A DNA stretch of 64,000 bases from Antilocapra americana (GCA_007570785.1 ML660203.1:5017276-5081275); one strand, 5' to 3'; counted from the stretch's first letter, positions 11,313 through 23,449 are shown. Made by a program: numbers and translations. Notes: a model not told the origin generated them from the sequence alone.

Positions 11313-11534
11313 GGCTTCCCTGGTGGCTCAGACGGTAAAGAATCTGCCTGCAATGCAGGAGATGCAGTTTTGATCCCTGGGTCAAGGAGATCCCTGTGGA
11401 GAAAGGAATGGCTACCCACTCCAGTATTCTTGCCTGGAAAATCCCATGGACAGAGGAGCCTGGTGGGCTACAGTCCATGGGGTTGCAAAGAGTTGGACAT
11501 GACTTAGTGATTAACACACACACATACATGCTCA
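11313..11534 (+). mobile_element. Bov-tA SINE with TSD
   Basis: Full-length, well-preserved sense copy ending in an acacacacatacatg tail. An 8-bp TSD, tccttgtg, lies at 11,305-11,312 and 11,535-11,542. Confidence 0.94.
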
Positions 11535-11689
11535 TCCTTGTGAAAATGGGGATGTGGAAACTCACTTCTTTAGCAGTGCTCTGTGAATTAAATGCCCTGA
11601 TTTTTATAGGGTGTCTGAAGCAATACCCAGCATTTACTATGCCAAGAATAAATGTTTATAAATGCAAGAAAAAAGGAGGAAGGGATGTG

Positions 11690-11940
11690 TGTTGGTTTTC
11701 TACCACTATATAACAAATTACTACAAACTTTAATGCCTTAAAACAAGACTGATTTTTATCTCAGGATTCTGTAAATTTAGACGTCCAGGTGGGCTCAGTC
11801 GGTTTCTCTGCTGGATATGTCACAAGTCAATGTGAAGTTAATGTGTCAGCTGGGCTGTGCTCTTACCCTAAGCCTCTGGAATGAAACCATTTCCAAGTTA
11901 TTTCAAGCTGGTCTCATGAAAGGTCCTTTCTTTTTCTCTT
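11690..11940 (-). mobile_element. MLT1-type LTR fragment, antisense
   Basis: Begins ctaccactatataacaaatt followed by gccttaaaacaa, the antisense start of MaLR LTRs, then degrades into tgtcagctgggctgtgctct. The distal part of the LTR is missing. Confidence 0.65.
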
Positions 11941-11944
11941 ATGA

Positions 11945-12075
11945 GAAAATGTTCTCATAACATTATGTGATAATCCATGTTCCCATTTTACAGATGAATA
12001 AACTCTTCAGCCATTGAACAATTTCCCCAATGTTTCAGTGTTAGTAAGTCTAATTGATAGCTCCAAGTTTTTTTG
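11945..12075 (+). mobile_element. MIR SINE fragment
   Basis: The core cccattttacagatgaataa with acattatgtgataatccatg upstream and gttagtaagtctaattgat downstream matches the central MIR region. Confidence 0.6.
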
Positions 12076-13859
12076 TTTGAAAAATAAGGAAAAATACACA
12101 TTAATGTGGAAATCGAGTGCTAATTAAAGGCTTGATTTCTTTCTTGGAAAATAATGTGGCCATTGGCAAGCTGACCAGAGACAACTATACACCACATTAA
12201 CCCTACTTCCATATTTCCACTAGCCTTTTCAAAACCCCTTGGCAACCTCAGGTCTTAGAAATTTATGCACAGCAAGCTATAAAGTGGCCTGAGTCCCTCC
12301 GACCACCTACAAAGGAATGTATTGAGTAGGCACCAGACTGCCTAGTGTGGACCTGGGTTGTTTTAAGTTTCTGATCCCAACTGAAAGTTGCCTATTTGAA
12401 TATAGATTTATTTTCTAGTCCTCCAGGTTTGGAAGCTAAAGTCCCAATGCCTAAATATTGGAAATTCAGGCTTATGTGAAAGTTTGGGGGAGGATGTTCA
12501 AGGAAAATCCAAGAGGACATCCACTGGGTCACCTACTCTATCCCAGGCTTTGTAGAACTCCAGGTTGGCCCTCATTGAGATTGTAAGGCTACCCTTTTGT
12601 CACTTTTCTAGAAATTGGGACCAGAAAATACTCAATAATTCAAAAAAACATTCCCCACCAAAGGGTTTCCCTAAAAGATAAAAATTGAAGGATGGTGTAG
12701 TCATCAGTATAATGGGTCCCTCTCTTCTAACTTGGACCAGTTAAAATATAACCTGTGATCAAAATTAAACTTGGTATGAAACTTGGGGTCTCTTGAAACT
12801 GTTTACTTGTTTAATCTTTTAGTCTCTGTTTTATCCTTATTCTTTAGTGGAAATTCTTTTGGAGAAATTTTAATCTCTTTGGAAGAACCAAAAGGGAAAT
12901 GGGTTTTCCCCCCTTTCAGGTTGGGATAGACATGGAAGCAATGTGACCTTAGCTCATTAACTGGCTGTCCTTGGGAGAGGGCCAGTGGCCCAGAAGAGAA
13001 GCCAGATGGGGTCAGAGACCTCAGACTGACAGATGTGGCAGCGGAGGATTCCAGGAAGAAAGATCAGAGCTGGCCAGGAACTAGAACCATTTGCCCAGAT
13101 GCAAAACCCCAGAGGGGTGAAGGTAAAGGCTTGGGCAGTGTGTCTGGGTTGAGTCATGGGAGAAGTTGGTCAGCAGCTAGGGTCAAGTTTAGGACAACTG
13201 AGCACTGTCCAAGGAACTTGAGAAAAGAGAGGGAGGGCAGGCAAGAAGCTGTTTGCGGGACTCTGAGGAGTTAGTTGCATCATCTACATAAATGGCTTTA
13301 TTTAACCTCTTGTGGCCCCACCATGTATGCCTAAATGTGACAATATGTTTTTCAAAGGATGATGGGGCTACATATAGATCAACTCCAGTGTATATGGGTC
13401 AGGGAGAAACAAAAAAACAAACAAAAATGCATGAAGCTAAAGAACAAACGGAGTTAGTAGAAATTGTCTTTGAATTTTGCCCATTCTTCCTCAACTCTGC
13501 CATGTCAAGTTTCACATGGGCAGTTTACTGACCCACAAGAGAGAGATGGTGCCTGGTGTGATCCAGTCTTCCATCTCTAAGAGAGTTAGCACCCTCTTGG
13601 GAGAGGAGATCATGAAGACTTTACCCTGAACTCTGCTCAGCTTGGAAAGGCTGTCTTGGACCAGTTTATTTTGACAGCTTCTGCAAAATGCCTTTATCCG
13701 TGCTAATTTTTTAAAAACCCACTTAAATTGCAATCCATTTAAACTTTATTGAACAGCACATCCTATTATGTTGACAGAATTTCGTCTTTAAACTAATGTT
13801 CTTGCTTCAAATATTGTAATGATAACACCAAGTAAGTAACTAAAATAACTCAGAAAATA
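12076..13859. other. No recognised repeat or gene
   Basis: About 1.8 kb of unique-looking DNA. Overlapping short frames on both strands around 12,957-13,274 show no recognisable domain. Confidence 0.4.
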
Positions 13860-14682
13860 ATGCCTTCATTGAACCAGACTGAACTAGGCAAAAGGGACAT
13901 GGATGAAAAAGACATGCCAGAATTCCAACTAATAAATAGAGAAGAAAAGATAGAATCAGAAAATCACCCCTTGGCTACCACTACAATAATTGTTTCAGGC
14001 AAGAATCACTAGTGGATGCTAAAATTAGTGGGTGTGAGTACTATGAGAAACAAGATATTTATGTAGTCTCAAAGTATTTCCCCAGAAGATACTAATTAAT
14101 TACAAAAAGAATAATAGTAACTTTAAGGGGAGAAGTCTGACAGACACCATTAAAATAAAGCAATGAAAGTAAACATCATCCCAAAATGGGGGGAGATAAA
14201 TCAACATCATGTGTCCCATGATATGATGCCTTAAGAAGGACATAACATCATTTCTGTGGTTTTCCTACCAAAATTGCATGGCCTGAATCTAATTATGAGA
14301 AAACCTCAGACAAACCCAAATTAAGGGGCATTCTACTGAATCACTAATTTGTACGGTTCCAACATGTCAAGATTATGAAAGACAAAGAAAGGCTAAAGAA
14401 CTGTTCTAAATTAAAAGAGAACAAAGGGACAAGACAGATTAAAGGGGCAAAACAATTAAATGCAGTAGGGCAACCCAGATTAGATCCTGAATCAGTCCCT
14501 GGATTTAGAGAGATGACTGCTGACCTTTGAATAAAGCTGCAAATCTGATGATAATATTGAATAAATGATCATTTCTTGAGTTTGAGAACTGAACTATGTA
14601 AGAAAATGCCTCTGATCTTAGGAAATTCACACTGAAGTATTTAGAGGTAAAGAGGTATCCCTCATTCAAACATTTCAGAATA

Positions 14683-14724
<42 letters not shown>

Positions 14725-14928
14725 ATAGAGACAGAAGGGTAAACAGATAAACAGAAAAGTAGGTGATAGATAGAAAAGAGAATCATAGACAGAAGGATAA
14801 AAAAATGTGGTCAGTTTTAATATTTACAGGTGATCTAGGTGAAGGTCATATGGAAATTATTTATACACTATTTGAAACTTTTCTGTAAGTCTGAAATCAT
14901 TTCAAAACAAAAAGTGAAAATAAAAGTA
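13860..14928 (+). mobile_element. Old L1M 3' UTR with embedded (GT)n
   Basis: Successive blocks match ancient L1 3' UTRs: atcaccccttggctacc, gtgtcccatgatatgatgcc, ggcctgaatctaattatgag, gggcattctactgaatcact, tgtcaagattatgaaagaca. The end is canonical: gaaacttttctgtaagtctg, aaatcatttcaaaacaaaaa. The start is approximate. A second copy of the same UTR type is at 48.9-49.6 kb. Confidence 0.8.
14685..14721. repeat. (GT)n microsatellite
   Basis: About 18 uninterrupted GT units inside the L1M 3' UTR, flanked by gataga-rich sequence to 14,775. Likely polymorphic. Confidence 0.98.
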
Positions 14929-14937
14929 GGAAGTTTG

Positions 14938-15211
14938 GGGACTTCCCTGGTGCTATAGTAAACAAATATCTGCCTGCCAATGCAGGGGACACGGATGTGA
15001 TCCCTGGTCCAGGAAGATTTCACACGCTGTGGAGCAACTAAGCCGGTGCACCGGAGCTACTGAGCCGTGCTCCAGAGCCCATGCTCCGCAACGAGAGAAG
15101 CCGCTGCAAAGAGAAGCTCAGGCTTCACAAAGAAGAGTAGCCCCTGCTTGCCACAAGTAGAGAAAGCCTGCATGTAGCAACGAAGACCCAGTGTAACAAC
15201 AACAAGACAGA
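14938..15211 (+). mobile_element. CHR-type tRNA-derived SINE
   Basis: Starts gggacttccctggtg, carries gtgatccctggtccaggaag, then the gtggagcaactaagcc and ccagagcccatgctccgcaa tail region, ending in an aacaacaacaag A-rich tail. A 7-bp direct repeat aagtttg at 14,931-14,937 and 15,212-15,218 is the probable TSD. It sits directly behind the L1M 3' end. Confidence 0.88.
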
Positions 15212-15218
15212 AAGTTTG

Positions 15219-15823
15219 TAAAAGAAATTTTGGTCTCTCCCACCAATTATCTCACAGCATCATGGGCAAGTCACCATAAAGAGATAAATATATTCAGTGA
15301 ACTACTGGATAGGCAAAGGGGATGGGATATAATTCCTAGAAGTGAAAGAGAATAGACATTTTCTAGAAAAGATGTTAAGTTTGAATCTGACTCATTGCCT
15401 TCTTAGCCATTAAGAAAGATATTTAGGCTTATCATTTTGAAAAGCTAAGTCAGTTGTTCCATGTAGATCCAAGAAATGCTTTAGCTTATAGATCAGTCTG
15501 TCCAAGAGTCCATCCATGAATCTACCCAGTAACATAGCCATTCCATCGTTGGCTCCCCCAGACTGTGAACACCAACTAAATAATTTTATACCCCAGCTAC
15601 AGCAACACTGACCATCTCTTTCTTTGCTAGCAAGGATCCAAGTCCTTTGAAGAGTTTGTCTCTGTTAGTAGTTTTGATATATACCATAGGGATAAGCTTC
15701 TGTGGAGGAGTCCTCAATCTCGTCTAACTTCGTTCTAACAAACCCAGCTATGTGACTTTTCTTCTCTAGGAAAAGAGAAGTAGGCGCCTACAGGTATTAA
15801 AGCAGGTGCCTATATAAGTAAAA
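15219..15823. other. No recognised repeat or gene
   Basis: Unique-looking sequence; nothing recognised on either strand. Confidence 0.4.
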
Positions 15824-16024
15824 GAGCTTCCCAGTGGCTCAGTGGGTGAAGAATCCACTTGCAATGCAGGAGACACAGGAGATAAGATTTGATTCCTGGG
15901 TCAGGAAGATCCCCTGGAGGAGGGTGTAGCAACCCATTCTCGCCTGGAGAATCCCATGGACAGAGGAGCTTGGCAGGCTCCATGGGTTCACAAAGAGTCA
16001 GACACAACTGAGCAACTAACACAC
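15824..16024 (+). mobile_element. Bov-tA SINE
   Basis: Sense copy from gagcttcccagtggctcag to gagcaactaacac, with the extra acaggagataag block in the tRNA-like part. The usual 'tattcttgcctgg' is shortened to 'ttctcgcctgg'. Confidence 0.9.
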
Positions 16025-16469
16025 TCTTCTTGTATTCAGTCCAATAACAGTTTTACCTTTCCCAGAATCATTGACGTTGACTGAGTTAGTGAATCAGTTG
16101 ACTTCCAATGAAGATAACATGGCATACAAGTTTTGAAATCAAAGCAGAATCAGATGCTGCCTGTTTTGTACCCACCTAACTCTAGTCACTTCCAGAATGA
16201 GACCCTCATTTTTATCCCTGAGAACTTTCATGAAAATCATATCTGACCAATGACTGCTGACCAAGAGTGCTGCCATTTGACATGGGAAGGATATTTCACT
16301 GAAAACCAAATGTGTGAAAAAATATTCTTGTTTACTCATTCAGCATCCACTTAATCACTCAATAAGAATGCAGAGAATGTCCATTATAAGTATGGAGCCA
16401 TGTTCTTTCACCAAGAGTGGTGAAGTGGAGGCTAGGTGACATGTCATCCCAATCGAGGAAAAGCTGAAC

Positions 16470-16620
16470 TGAGTCAGGAGGTCTGGTGTGGACTTCGGTA
16501 TGCTACTATGTACTCACATGGTCTTGGATAAACTGTCTCCTCTCTCAACCCTGGTTATCTTACCCATAAGGTGAGAATGTTTTAAAAGTATCTCTTTGGT
16601 ACCTTCCAGTACTATGTTGT
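16470..16620 (-). mobile_element. MIR SINE fragment, antisense
   Basis: The antisense MIR order is seen: tctggtgtggacttcgg, acatggtcttggataaactg, ctcctctctcaaccctgg, tcttacccataaggtgagaa. Confidence 0.6.
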
Positions 16621-17750
16621 TAACAGGCAGCATTGATAGTCCACCTAACACCCCCCAAAATATGACCCCAGACTGAAGAATTCATTCAGAGGAAAGAATA
16701 CTAAAGGGGGAAAGATATTTACTGTCACAAACTTACCCAGTACAGGTAGCAGTACAGCTTTGCCGAAGGTAGGGTAAGAGTCTTAGAGTGGCAGTTATAA
16801 GAAAGATAAACTTAGGGAGAAGAGAGACCCTAGTTCTGTCAGAGATAAGGGAAGATCTTTTCTGGTGAGGAAGTCGTTGTCTTTTCAGATACCTGGGTAG
16901 GACAGCTGCAGACAGGAGTGTGGACCAGAAATAAAACACAGACTAAAGTTTGCTTGCAGTGGATGCAATTAGCCTTTAACATTTTTACAAGGGAAACGTT
17001 AGCCTTTGTTTATAAACTAAAGAAAAAATATTGTAGACTTGGGGGGAAAAAAAACTGAGGGATGACTTGTATTTTCCAGGTCTAAAATGCTATGATACAA
17101 CTCACCAAGCAAGCTTGTTGTTAACATTGGATTCACAGCTCCTCAGGGAAAAGTGTTTTCCTCAAAGACACCTAGGATGATTAGACACTTGATCTGTCTC
17201 TTTTTCCAAATGTGACAAGATTTTGAGTTATTGCTTCATGAAGGAACTGGAAAACACCCTGATATGCTGTTTATTTCTTAACTGCTTCGCTGTAGGTTGC
17301 TGTCTTAAATTCTAAACAGCTTAATAAAACTTTCCAACAATTTCAGCATTTTCTAAATTTGAGAGGCCTTCTTTATAGCTTTTGGAAGAAAGACCAGGAG
17401 TATTGTCACTAAACAATTTCAGGCAAAAATCTAATTTTAACAGATGAAATAATAACAATTGAAGTGATGTAGTTTAAAAGCTCCTAACTACTCAGTGTGC
17501 ATGTGACTAACACCCCCATTACCTCACCCAGCTGATTCAGAAAGATGAGTGTGTTTGACAGAAAGGTTCATCTAAATGTCTATTTCAGCTGCTTTGTATT
17601 TCATCAATAGAGAATCTTACTAAGTCAGCTAATGTATTGAAACCATGATTGTGGACAACTAGGGGCCCATTGGTTTTGGTCCTGGAGAGTGAAGGGGATG
17701 ACAGAGGACCAAGAGAAAAGCTCTCAAGAGTGCCTTTTCATTCTTTAAAA
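16621..17750. other. No recognised repeat or gene
   Basis: About 1.1 kb of unique-looking, mildly AT-rich sequence. G and A homopolymers occur at about 17,041-17,054. Nothing functional is recognised. Confidence 0.4.
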
Positions 17751-17763
17751 CTAGGTATTTGCT

Positions 17764-17890
17764 GGGAATTCCCTGGCAGTCCAGTGGTTAGCCCTCTGTA
17801 CTCTCACGGCTGAGAGCCTGGGTTCAATCCCTAGTTAGGGAATTAAGACCCAACAAGGTGCCTGGTGTAGCCAAAAAAAAGCAACAACAG
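17764..17890 (+). mobile_element. Short CHR-type tRNA-derived SINE with TSD
   Basis: Reads gggaattccctggcagtcc, gtggttagccctctgtactc, gggttcaatccctagttagg, then a short A-rich end. A 13-bp TSD with one mismatch (ctaggtatttgct at 17,751-17,763; ctaggtgtttgct at 17,891-17,903) fixes both ends. Confidence 0.9.
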
Positions 17891-17929
17891 CTAGGTGTTT
17901 GCTTAACAGATCTGGAAGCAAGTGAAAAG

Positions 17930-18090
17930 CTCCTCAACATTTATGGTAATCTCCATTACCCTTCACTTCATCCTTGTAGCCACACAGGGTAGATACTATG
18001 ACTTCCATTTCTGAAAAGAAACTGAGGTTCACAAGGGTAAAGTGATTTATCTTAAGACTCAGAACTTGCAGAGCTGGAACTTGAACCCAG
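17930..18090 (+). mobile_element. MIR SINE
   Basis: Core agatactatgacttccattt, gaaactgaggttcacaag, ggtaaagtgatttatctt, and gagctggaacttgaacccag match MIR in the sense direction. Confidence 0.75.
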
Positions 18091-18635
18091 AGTTCTAAAA
18101 GAACCCCCTAAAAGGGGCCTGGGGGTGCTGCTGCCTTCTGGCTGGGCTTCAAACTGAGACCTTGCCTCCATCCAGAGGATTCTGCCTCTTACCTCTCTTC
18201 TAGTCACCCCTACTCCTTTCCTGGGCTTCTGGCCATCCTCCCATCTCCTTTGGGCTATGGTTTCTGCACCTATTCACTTCTTGGCCCTGTGATAGGTCAT
18301 GTGCAGAAAGCAGAAATGCAAGTAAGCTTTCAATGGCTTCTCTTGGCAACAGACCCATTACAGAATCAGCTCAGAAGCTGTTCCCGTGCAAATTAACAGC
18401 TAAAACGGACAGCCCAGCAAGCTCTGTCCACTGCACTATGCTCACTGAGAGGGATCTTGTTTTTCACTAGATTTCTCCTTCCTGTTGCAAATGTCATCAT
18501 TGGCACAAAAGAAAAGAGACGCATAAAGATTTGCCTCATGATCAGGACTTGGCAGGGCTCAAATTCTTTTGAGTTAAATATTTAAATGTCCCCTCCTGTC
18601 TCAAAGTTGAAGATTATTTTCCTCTCAAAATTGAA
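18091..18635. other. No recognised repeat or gene
   Basis: Unique-looking sequence; nothing recognised. Confidence 0.4.
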
Positions 18636-19176
18636 AGGTGCTTAGTCCTTGGAAGGAAGGTTATGACCAACCTAGATAGCATATTGAAAAACACAGACAT
18701 TACTTTGGCAACAAAGGTCCGTGTAATCAAGGCTAGGGTTTTTCCAGTGGTCATGTATGGATGTGAGAGTTGGACTATAAAGAAAGCTGAGCACTGAAAA
18801 ATTGATGCTTTTGAACTATGATATTGGAAAAGACTTTTGAGAGTCCTTTGGACTGCAAGGAGATTCAACCAGTCCATCCTAAAGGAGATCAGTCCTGGGT
18901 GTTCATTGGAAGGACTGATGTTGAAGCTGAAACTCCAATACTTTGGCCACCTGATGCAAAGAGCTGACTCATTTGAAAAGACCTTGATGCTGGGAAAGAT
19001 TGAAGGTGAGAGGAGAAGGGGATGACAGAAGATGAGATGGCTGGATGGCATCACTGACTCAATGGACCTGAGTTTGAGTTAACTCCAGGAGTTGGTGATG
19101 GAAAGGGAGGCCTGGCATGCTGCAGTCCATGGGGTCCCAAAGAGTCAGACACGACTGAGTGACTGAACTGAACTGA
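18636..19176 (+). mobile_element. BovB (RTE) LINE 3' end, 5'-truncated
   Basis: Runs from cttggaaggaaggttatgac to the BovB terminus acgactgagtgactgaactg. It encodes the decayed ORF2 C-terminus: after a stop, MRVLWTARRFNQSILKEISP and FGHLMQRADSFEKTLMLG are still readable. The reverse transcriptase domain is not included. RTE elements typically insert 5'-truncated. Confidence 0.95.
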
Positions 19177-19319
19177 ACTAAAAGCCATACCAAGCACCTG
19201 GCAAGAATGTCTACCATTATGGCGAACTAGGTCTTTCCCCCTTTACTGTTTATAGACAATGCAAGAACATCATAAACCTCCCACTGAATCATCAGCCATA
19301 ATTTCTGCTGTCCCCATCA

Positions 19320-20335
19320 TATGATAAAACCCCCAAATTCAGAATCAAGTCCTCCACCCACCATCTCCCTCATCTGCCGTCATCATAGCCTAACCATGAT
19401 GGATAAAGCCCTGTGGATTTTACCTCCCAAACCTTTATTCAGTTTACCTATTCTTCTCCAATCCCATTGCCAGCATCCTAGTCCCTATCACCAGCATCGC
19501 TACGCTGCCTGACACAGTTATCTCCCAGCCGGTCTCTCTACCTTCACTTTATGAATGATGATGGTGAATGATGATACATTCACCACCCAGTGGCCAGAGA
19601 TAACTTCTCAAAATGCGCACTTGGAGGTTTCCCTGGGGGCTCAGTCCACAAAGAATCTGCCTGCAATGCAGGAGACTGTTTGAAATACAGGAGATCTGGG
19701 TTCAATTCCTGGGTTCTGAAGATACCCTGGAGAAGGAAACAGCAACCCACTCCAGTTTTCTTGCCTGGAAAATCCTACAGACAGAAGAACTTGGCGGGCT
19801 GCAGTGTATGGGGTCTCAAAGAGTCTGACACAACTTAGCAACTAAAGCACCACTACCACCACAATACGCCATTCTGTTGTTAACATTTTAGTGATGCCAC
19901 ACTGACAACGAGATGGAAACATAAGCTTGGTAACATGGCCTGCCTGGACCCAAAACGTGCAGCCCCCACCTGCCTCTCCACATCCATCACACACTGCAGT
20001 GCTTATCTGTACTCTCTTAGCTCCTGGCACACCATCTGCCAAACTCTCCCTGACCTCAGGCCTTTATACAAGCTCTTTCCTCTGCCTGGATTAACTACTG
20101 CCCACTTTGATGAGTTCTTAGCCCACCTGCTTCTTCCTTGGAGAAGTTTCCCAGATCATTCAGATGGGGCTGAGCTCCCAATTCTATTCATTCATTGTGC
20201 TCTAGAGCTCTTTGTCACTGAAGCTGGGACAGATGTAGCTTTAGTTCTTTCTTTGTGCGATTATTTCTTTGATTTTTGTCTACTGTTGTCAGACGTTTGG
20301 GTTCAGAACTATGTCTGATTTCTTCTAACCATTGA
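19320..20335 (+). mobile_element. L2 LINE 3' portion, split by a SINE
   Basis: The right part has the L2 3' order: taacatggcctgcctggac, ctgcctctccacatccatca, caggcctttatacaagct, ctttcctctgcctggatta, then tgtctgatttcttc near the end. The left part (19,320-19,623) is pyrimidine-rich L2-like sequence, less certain. The interruption at 19,624-19,847 is a Bov-tA. Confidence 0.7.
19624..19847 (+). mobile_element. Bov-tA SINE with internal duplication, inside L2
   Basis: Sense copy from gaggtttccctgggggctc to cacaacttagcaactaaag. The tRNA-like part has a partial duplication: caatgcaggagac is followed by gaaatacaggagatctgg. Confidence 0.9.
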
Positions 20336-21018
20336 AACCCTAGAGCTGTGGAAGATTGCGAGACGTTTTAAAAATGAATCTCCTTAAGATATTTTTGAAT
20401 ATTTACTTATATAAAGGGATGCAATGGGGAGAGCCTTGAAAAATATCTCTTGTTTAGTACCACTGTTCTTCACAAACTTAGTGAGGTTTTAGTCAGTGGA
20501 TGAGTAAATACAAGATAGATAAACATGCCTCAGCGTTGATGACAAACTATTTAAACTGTAAGTGAATAAATGCAATTCTCTATAACAAACACTCCAGCCA
20601 ACACATAACTTTATTTTCAATAGTCAACACAAAAATCTCAAGGTTGCACATCAGTATTCTTTGCAGATAGATTTCAAACAAATCTCTCAGTGTTATAGGA
20701 AAACTCTTGTACTTTTTAGTAAATTTTGCTTAGGCAAAAAGCCTAACATGACAATGACAAAATGCAGAATAAGTGTGAATTTAATTGTAAATACAAATTT
20801 AGCAACTGAAATGGACACAGTCTTTAATCTTCTTCCTTATCTTTCTAAAAACATGGAAAGGCTAGCCCAACATGTTGCATTCTCACAAATATTGGTACAT
20901 CAACCACCTCATCACAGCATGTTCCTCCATTACACACCCTTTAAACGTGAAGCTTACAAGTTTCAACTACGTTTTTGGCAAATATTGAATCAAATCATTT
21001 AGTATTTTAATGCTGGCT
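20336..21018. other. AT-rich unique block
   Basis: No repeat recognised. A 113-codon open frame at 20,661-21,002 (+) has no domain or homology that I recognise, no good start context and AT-driven composition. I regard it as chance. Confidence 0.4.
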
Positions 21019-21229
21019 GTTGTTTAGTCACTAAGTCATGTCCGACTCTTGCAATCCCATGGACTGTAGCCCACCAGGCTCCTCTGTCTGTGGGATTTCC
21101 CAGGCAAGAGTACTGGAATGGGTTGAACCCCGATTCCATCTCTGGGGGAATCTTCACAAGCCAGGGATTGAACCCCGTTCTCTAGCACTGCAGTCAGGTT
21201 CTTTACTGTCTGAGCCACCCGGGAAGCCC
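21019..21229 (-). mobile_element. Bov-tA SINE (antisense)
   Basis: Runs from gttgtttagtcactaagtca to cacccgggaagccc. The middle (about 21,125-21,150) departs from consensus, with accccgattccatctctggg in place of the usual block. Confidence 0.9.
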
Positions 21230-21380
21230 TAGAGCTGCATGTCTGTAGACACCAACATGGTGTTGGCTGTTTTGTTCGTGTTGAATAAACAAATAACCAA
21301 CCAACTGTGCTGTGAAGTGGCCTGGGTGGGATAGGACGAGGTAGGTGATTGCTTAGGCAGCCAAGCCTTTCCTCTCTAGT

Positions 21381-21487
21381 AAAGTTCCTCAACATCCATG
21401 CTATTGACACTGGGGGCTGGGTAATGCTCTTTTGCACAGGGGCTGTGCTATTCATTGTAAGACCTTTAGCAATTCCCTGACCTCCAC
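21381..21487 (-). mobile_element. MER20-like hAT nonautonomous DNA transposon, antisense
   Basis: The stretch cctcaacatccatgctattg, acactgggggctgggtaatg, ggggctgtgctattcattgt, and ctttagcaattccctgacct follows the antisense MER20 consensus closely. Terminal inverted repeats are decayed. Confidence 0.7.
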
Positions 21488-21490
21488 TCA

Positions 21491-21606
21491 GAAGGAAATG
21501 GCAACCCACTGAGCATTCCTGCCTGGGAAATCCCATGGACAGAGTAGCCTGGCAGACAACAGTCAATGGGCTTGCAAAACAATCAGATACAATTTAGCAA
21601 CTAAAC
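21491..21606 (+). mobile_element. 5'-truncated Bov-tA SINE
   Basis: Only the BovA-derived half is present: gaaggaaatggcaacccact to acaatttagcaactaaacac. The tRNA-like head is missing. Confidence 0.85.
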
Positions 21607-21610
21607 ACCT

Positions 21611-21745
21611 GGGAACTTCTCTGATGGTATAGTGCTCAAGACTCAGCACTTCCAGTGCAGGGAGCATAAGTTCAATCCTTGGTCATGGAACTAAGATCCC
21701 ACTTCCTGTGTGGTGCAGCACCCCACAAAAAATGTTTTTTAAATG
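21611..21745 (+). mobile_element. CHR-type tRNA-derived SINE (short)
   Basis: Reads gggaacttctctgatggt, gactcagcacttccagtgca, agttcaatccttggtcatgg, aactaagatcccacttcctg, then an A-rich end at about 21,725. It lies almost flush with the truncated Bov-tA. Confidence 0.8.
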
Positions 21746-22380
21746 TACTTGTGAGGAACTCACAGTCTCTGATGCAAGGCACAAACAGTGGTTACTGTCA
21801 AGATTATTTTGATAGCACTGCCTGCCACCCCCGCCTTCCTTTCCTTGCTTGAGCTCCTCTCTGCCCCTCCCAAGACTCACCTTTCCACTTCACCCAGGGC
21901 ATGCTCCACCCCTTCTCAATCCCTGTCTCTGACTCCAAGGACCATCATGTTTATGCTTTTGGAAACATTGCACATTACTTTCCTGAGGATTTAAAGGTAA
22001 GACTGTGCAATGACACCCCTGTCTTGGGGCCCGGGAACACTCCCCTCTGACACCACTATTGACCTGCCTCTGGTTGTAGTTTCCGACCGAGGGTGGTATC
22101 GTTGGTGTGCCTTCTCTTGTTAAAGGTCTTCCTATAGACCTTTAGCCCATAGAGCTGCCTTTCATCAGTTGGCAATAGGCTGTGGTTATCTTTAAGCCAA
22201 GGGTCTCCCTCCCCAGTCATCACACAGCCAGGCTTCTTGGTCACTGCTCCTTGCACAGAGGTATAGGTGTAAAGAGAACCCACAGAATAATCTCAGGATA
22301 CACAAGATCGGGGAAGAGAGTGTCCTTCGACCAGATACTCAATGGACTGGGGAGATGGGGTGCAACTAAATCAGCCAACT
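21746..22380. other. No recognised repeat or gene
   Basis: Unique-looking sequence, GC-richer than average between 21,990 and 22,260. No supported gene. Confidence 0.4.
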
Positions 22381-22610
22381 TAATTGTAGTCCAGTGGTTA
22401 ATAATCTGCCATGCAATGCAGAGACGTGAGTTCAATCCACTATGATTCCACACACAATGGAGAAGCTAAACCTATATGCCACAACTACTGAGCCCCTGTG
22501 TTCTGGAGCCTGCATGACATACCTAGAGAGGTCATGTGCCACAACTAAAGATCTCACAGGATGCAACAAAGACCCAATACAACCACATACATAAATATTA
22601 AAAAAAAATC
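22381..22610 (+). mobile_element. CHR-type tRNA-derived SINE
   Basis: Begins within the tRNA-like head (gtccagtggttaataatctg), has gagttcaatccactatgatt, then ccacaactactgagcccctg, ggatgcaacaaagacccaa, and an A-rich tail near 22,600. Confidence 0.82.
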
Positions 22611-23031
22611 AGGCCTGACCCAAGGAACCCAGTCACTTCCATGCAGTCTCTGTGCTCCTGCAGTTATGCATGAAGAGAGGTCCACAGGCCCCTCACTAAA
22701 CCAACTCATAGGGGTGAAGGAAGCATCTATGAAGGAAGGGCACTAAGTGTAACTGCACTCGTGTGCACTTACAGGTGCCAGGAAGGTAACAGTGGCCATG
22801 GTTTTACCAACATCCGAGACCTCACTGATAGGTTGAGGTCCATCAATGAATGATAGATTCTCACCGTTTAGATGGTTTAGTCTGACTTTCCACCTTGTCT
22901 CTTTAGAGAAGAGGGGCTTTCATGTTAATCTTTGGTTTTTCTGAATAAAGCTTTACCATTGGTTTTCTAAGTCAAACTTAATCTTTCAGATGAGTCACAT
23001 TAATTTTTCTTCATCTCACTCTAAGTGGTGA
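22611..23031. other. No recognised repeat or gene
   Basis: Unique-looking sequence; nothing recognised. Confidence 0.4.
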
Positions 23032-23045
23032 GTCTAACTCCATTT

Positions 23046-23240
23046 CAGTTCAGGTCAGTTCAGTCACTCAGTCATGTCCAACTCTGTGACCCCATGGACT
23101 GCAGCACGCCAGGCCTCCCTGTCCATCACCAACTCCGGAGTTTACCCAAACTCATGCCCATTGAGTTGGTGATGCCATCCAACCATCTCATCCTCTGTTG
23201 TCCCCTTCTCCTCCTGCCCCCAGTCATTCCCAGCAGCAGG
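23046..23240 (-). mobile_element. BovB LINE 3' end, antisense, strongly 5'-truncated
   Basis: Starts cagttcaggtcagttcagtc and ends cattcccagcagcagg. A 14-bp TSD with two mismatches (gtctaactccattt at 23,032-23,045; gtctaattacattt at 23,241-23,254) brackets it. This is a short retrotransposition event. Confidence 0.93.
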
Positions 23241-23449
23241 GTCTAATTACATTTGGAATCCACTAATTCATAGTTCATGAGTGTGTAGCAGGGGTAGGGC
23301 TATATGAGGACACATTTGGGGGAAATTGATATTTTAGGAGACATATTTAAATAAATAATAATAGAAACTGTTCTCATTGTGCTAAACATGCTATTTACAT
23401 ATGATTAGTAGGAAACTGTCTTATAGCTTCCTGAAAGAAAGTTGTAGAG

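Noticed and set aside
14940..15210. tRNA-like sequences in CHR and Bov-tA SINEs as possible tRNA genes
   Set aside because: Only the head region resembles tRNA and the cloverleaf is not preserved; these are retrotransposed SINEs.
20661..21002. 113-codon open frame on + in an AT-rich block
   Set aside because: No recognisable domain, no supporting splice or promoter signals, and the length is within chance for AT-rich DNA over 64 kb.
21036..21566. 176-codon antisense open frame
   Set aside because: It spans a Bov-tA, a MER20-like relic and a second truncated Bov-tA, so it is repeat-derived read-through.
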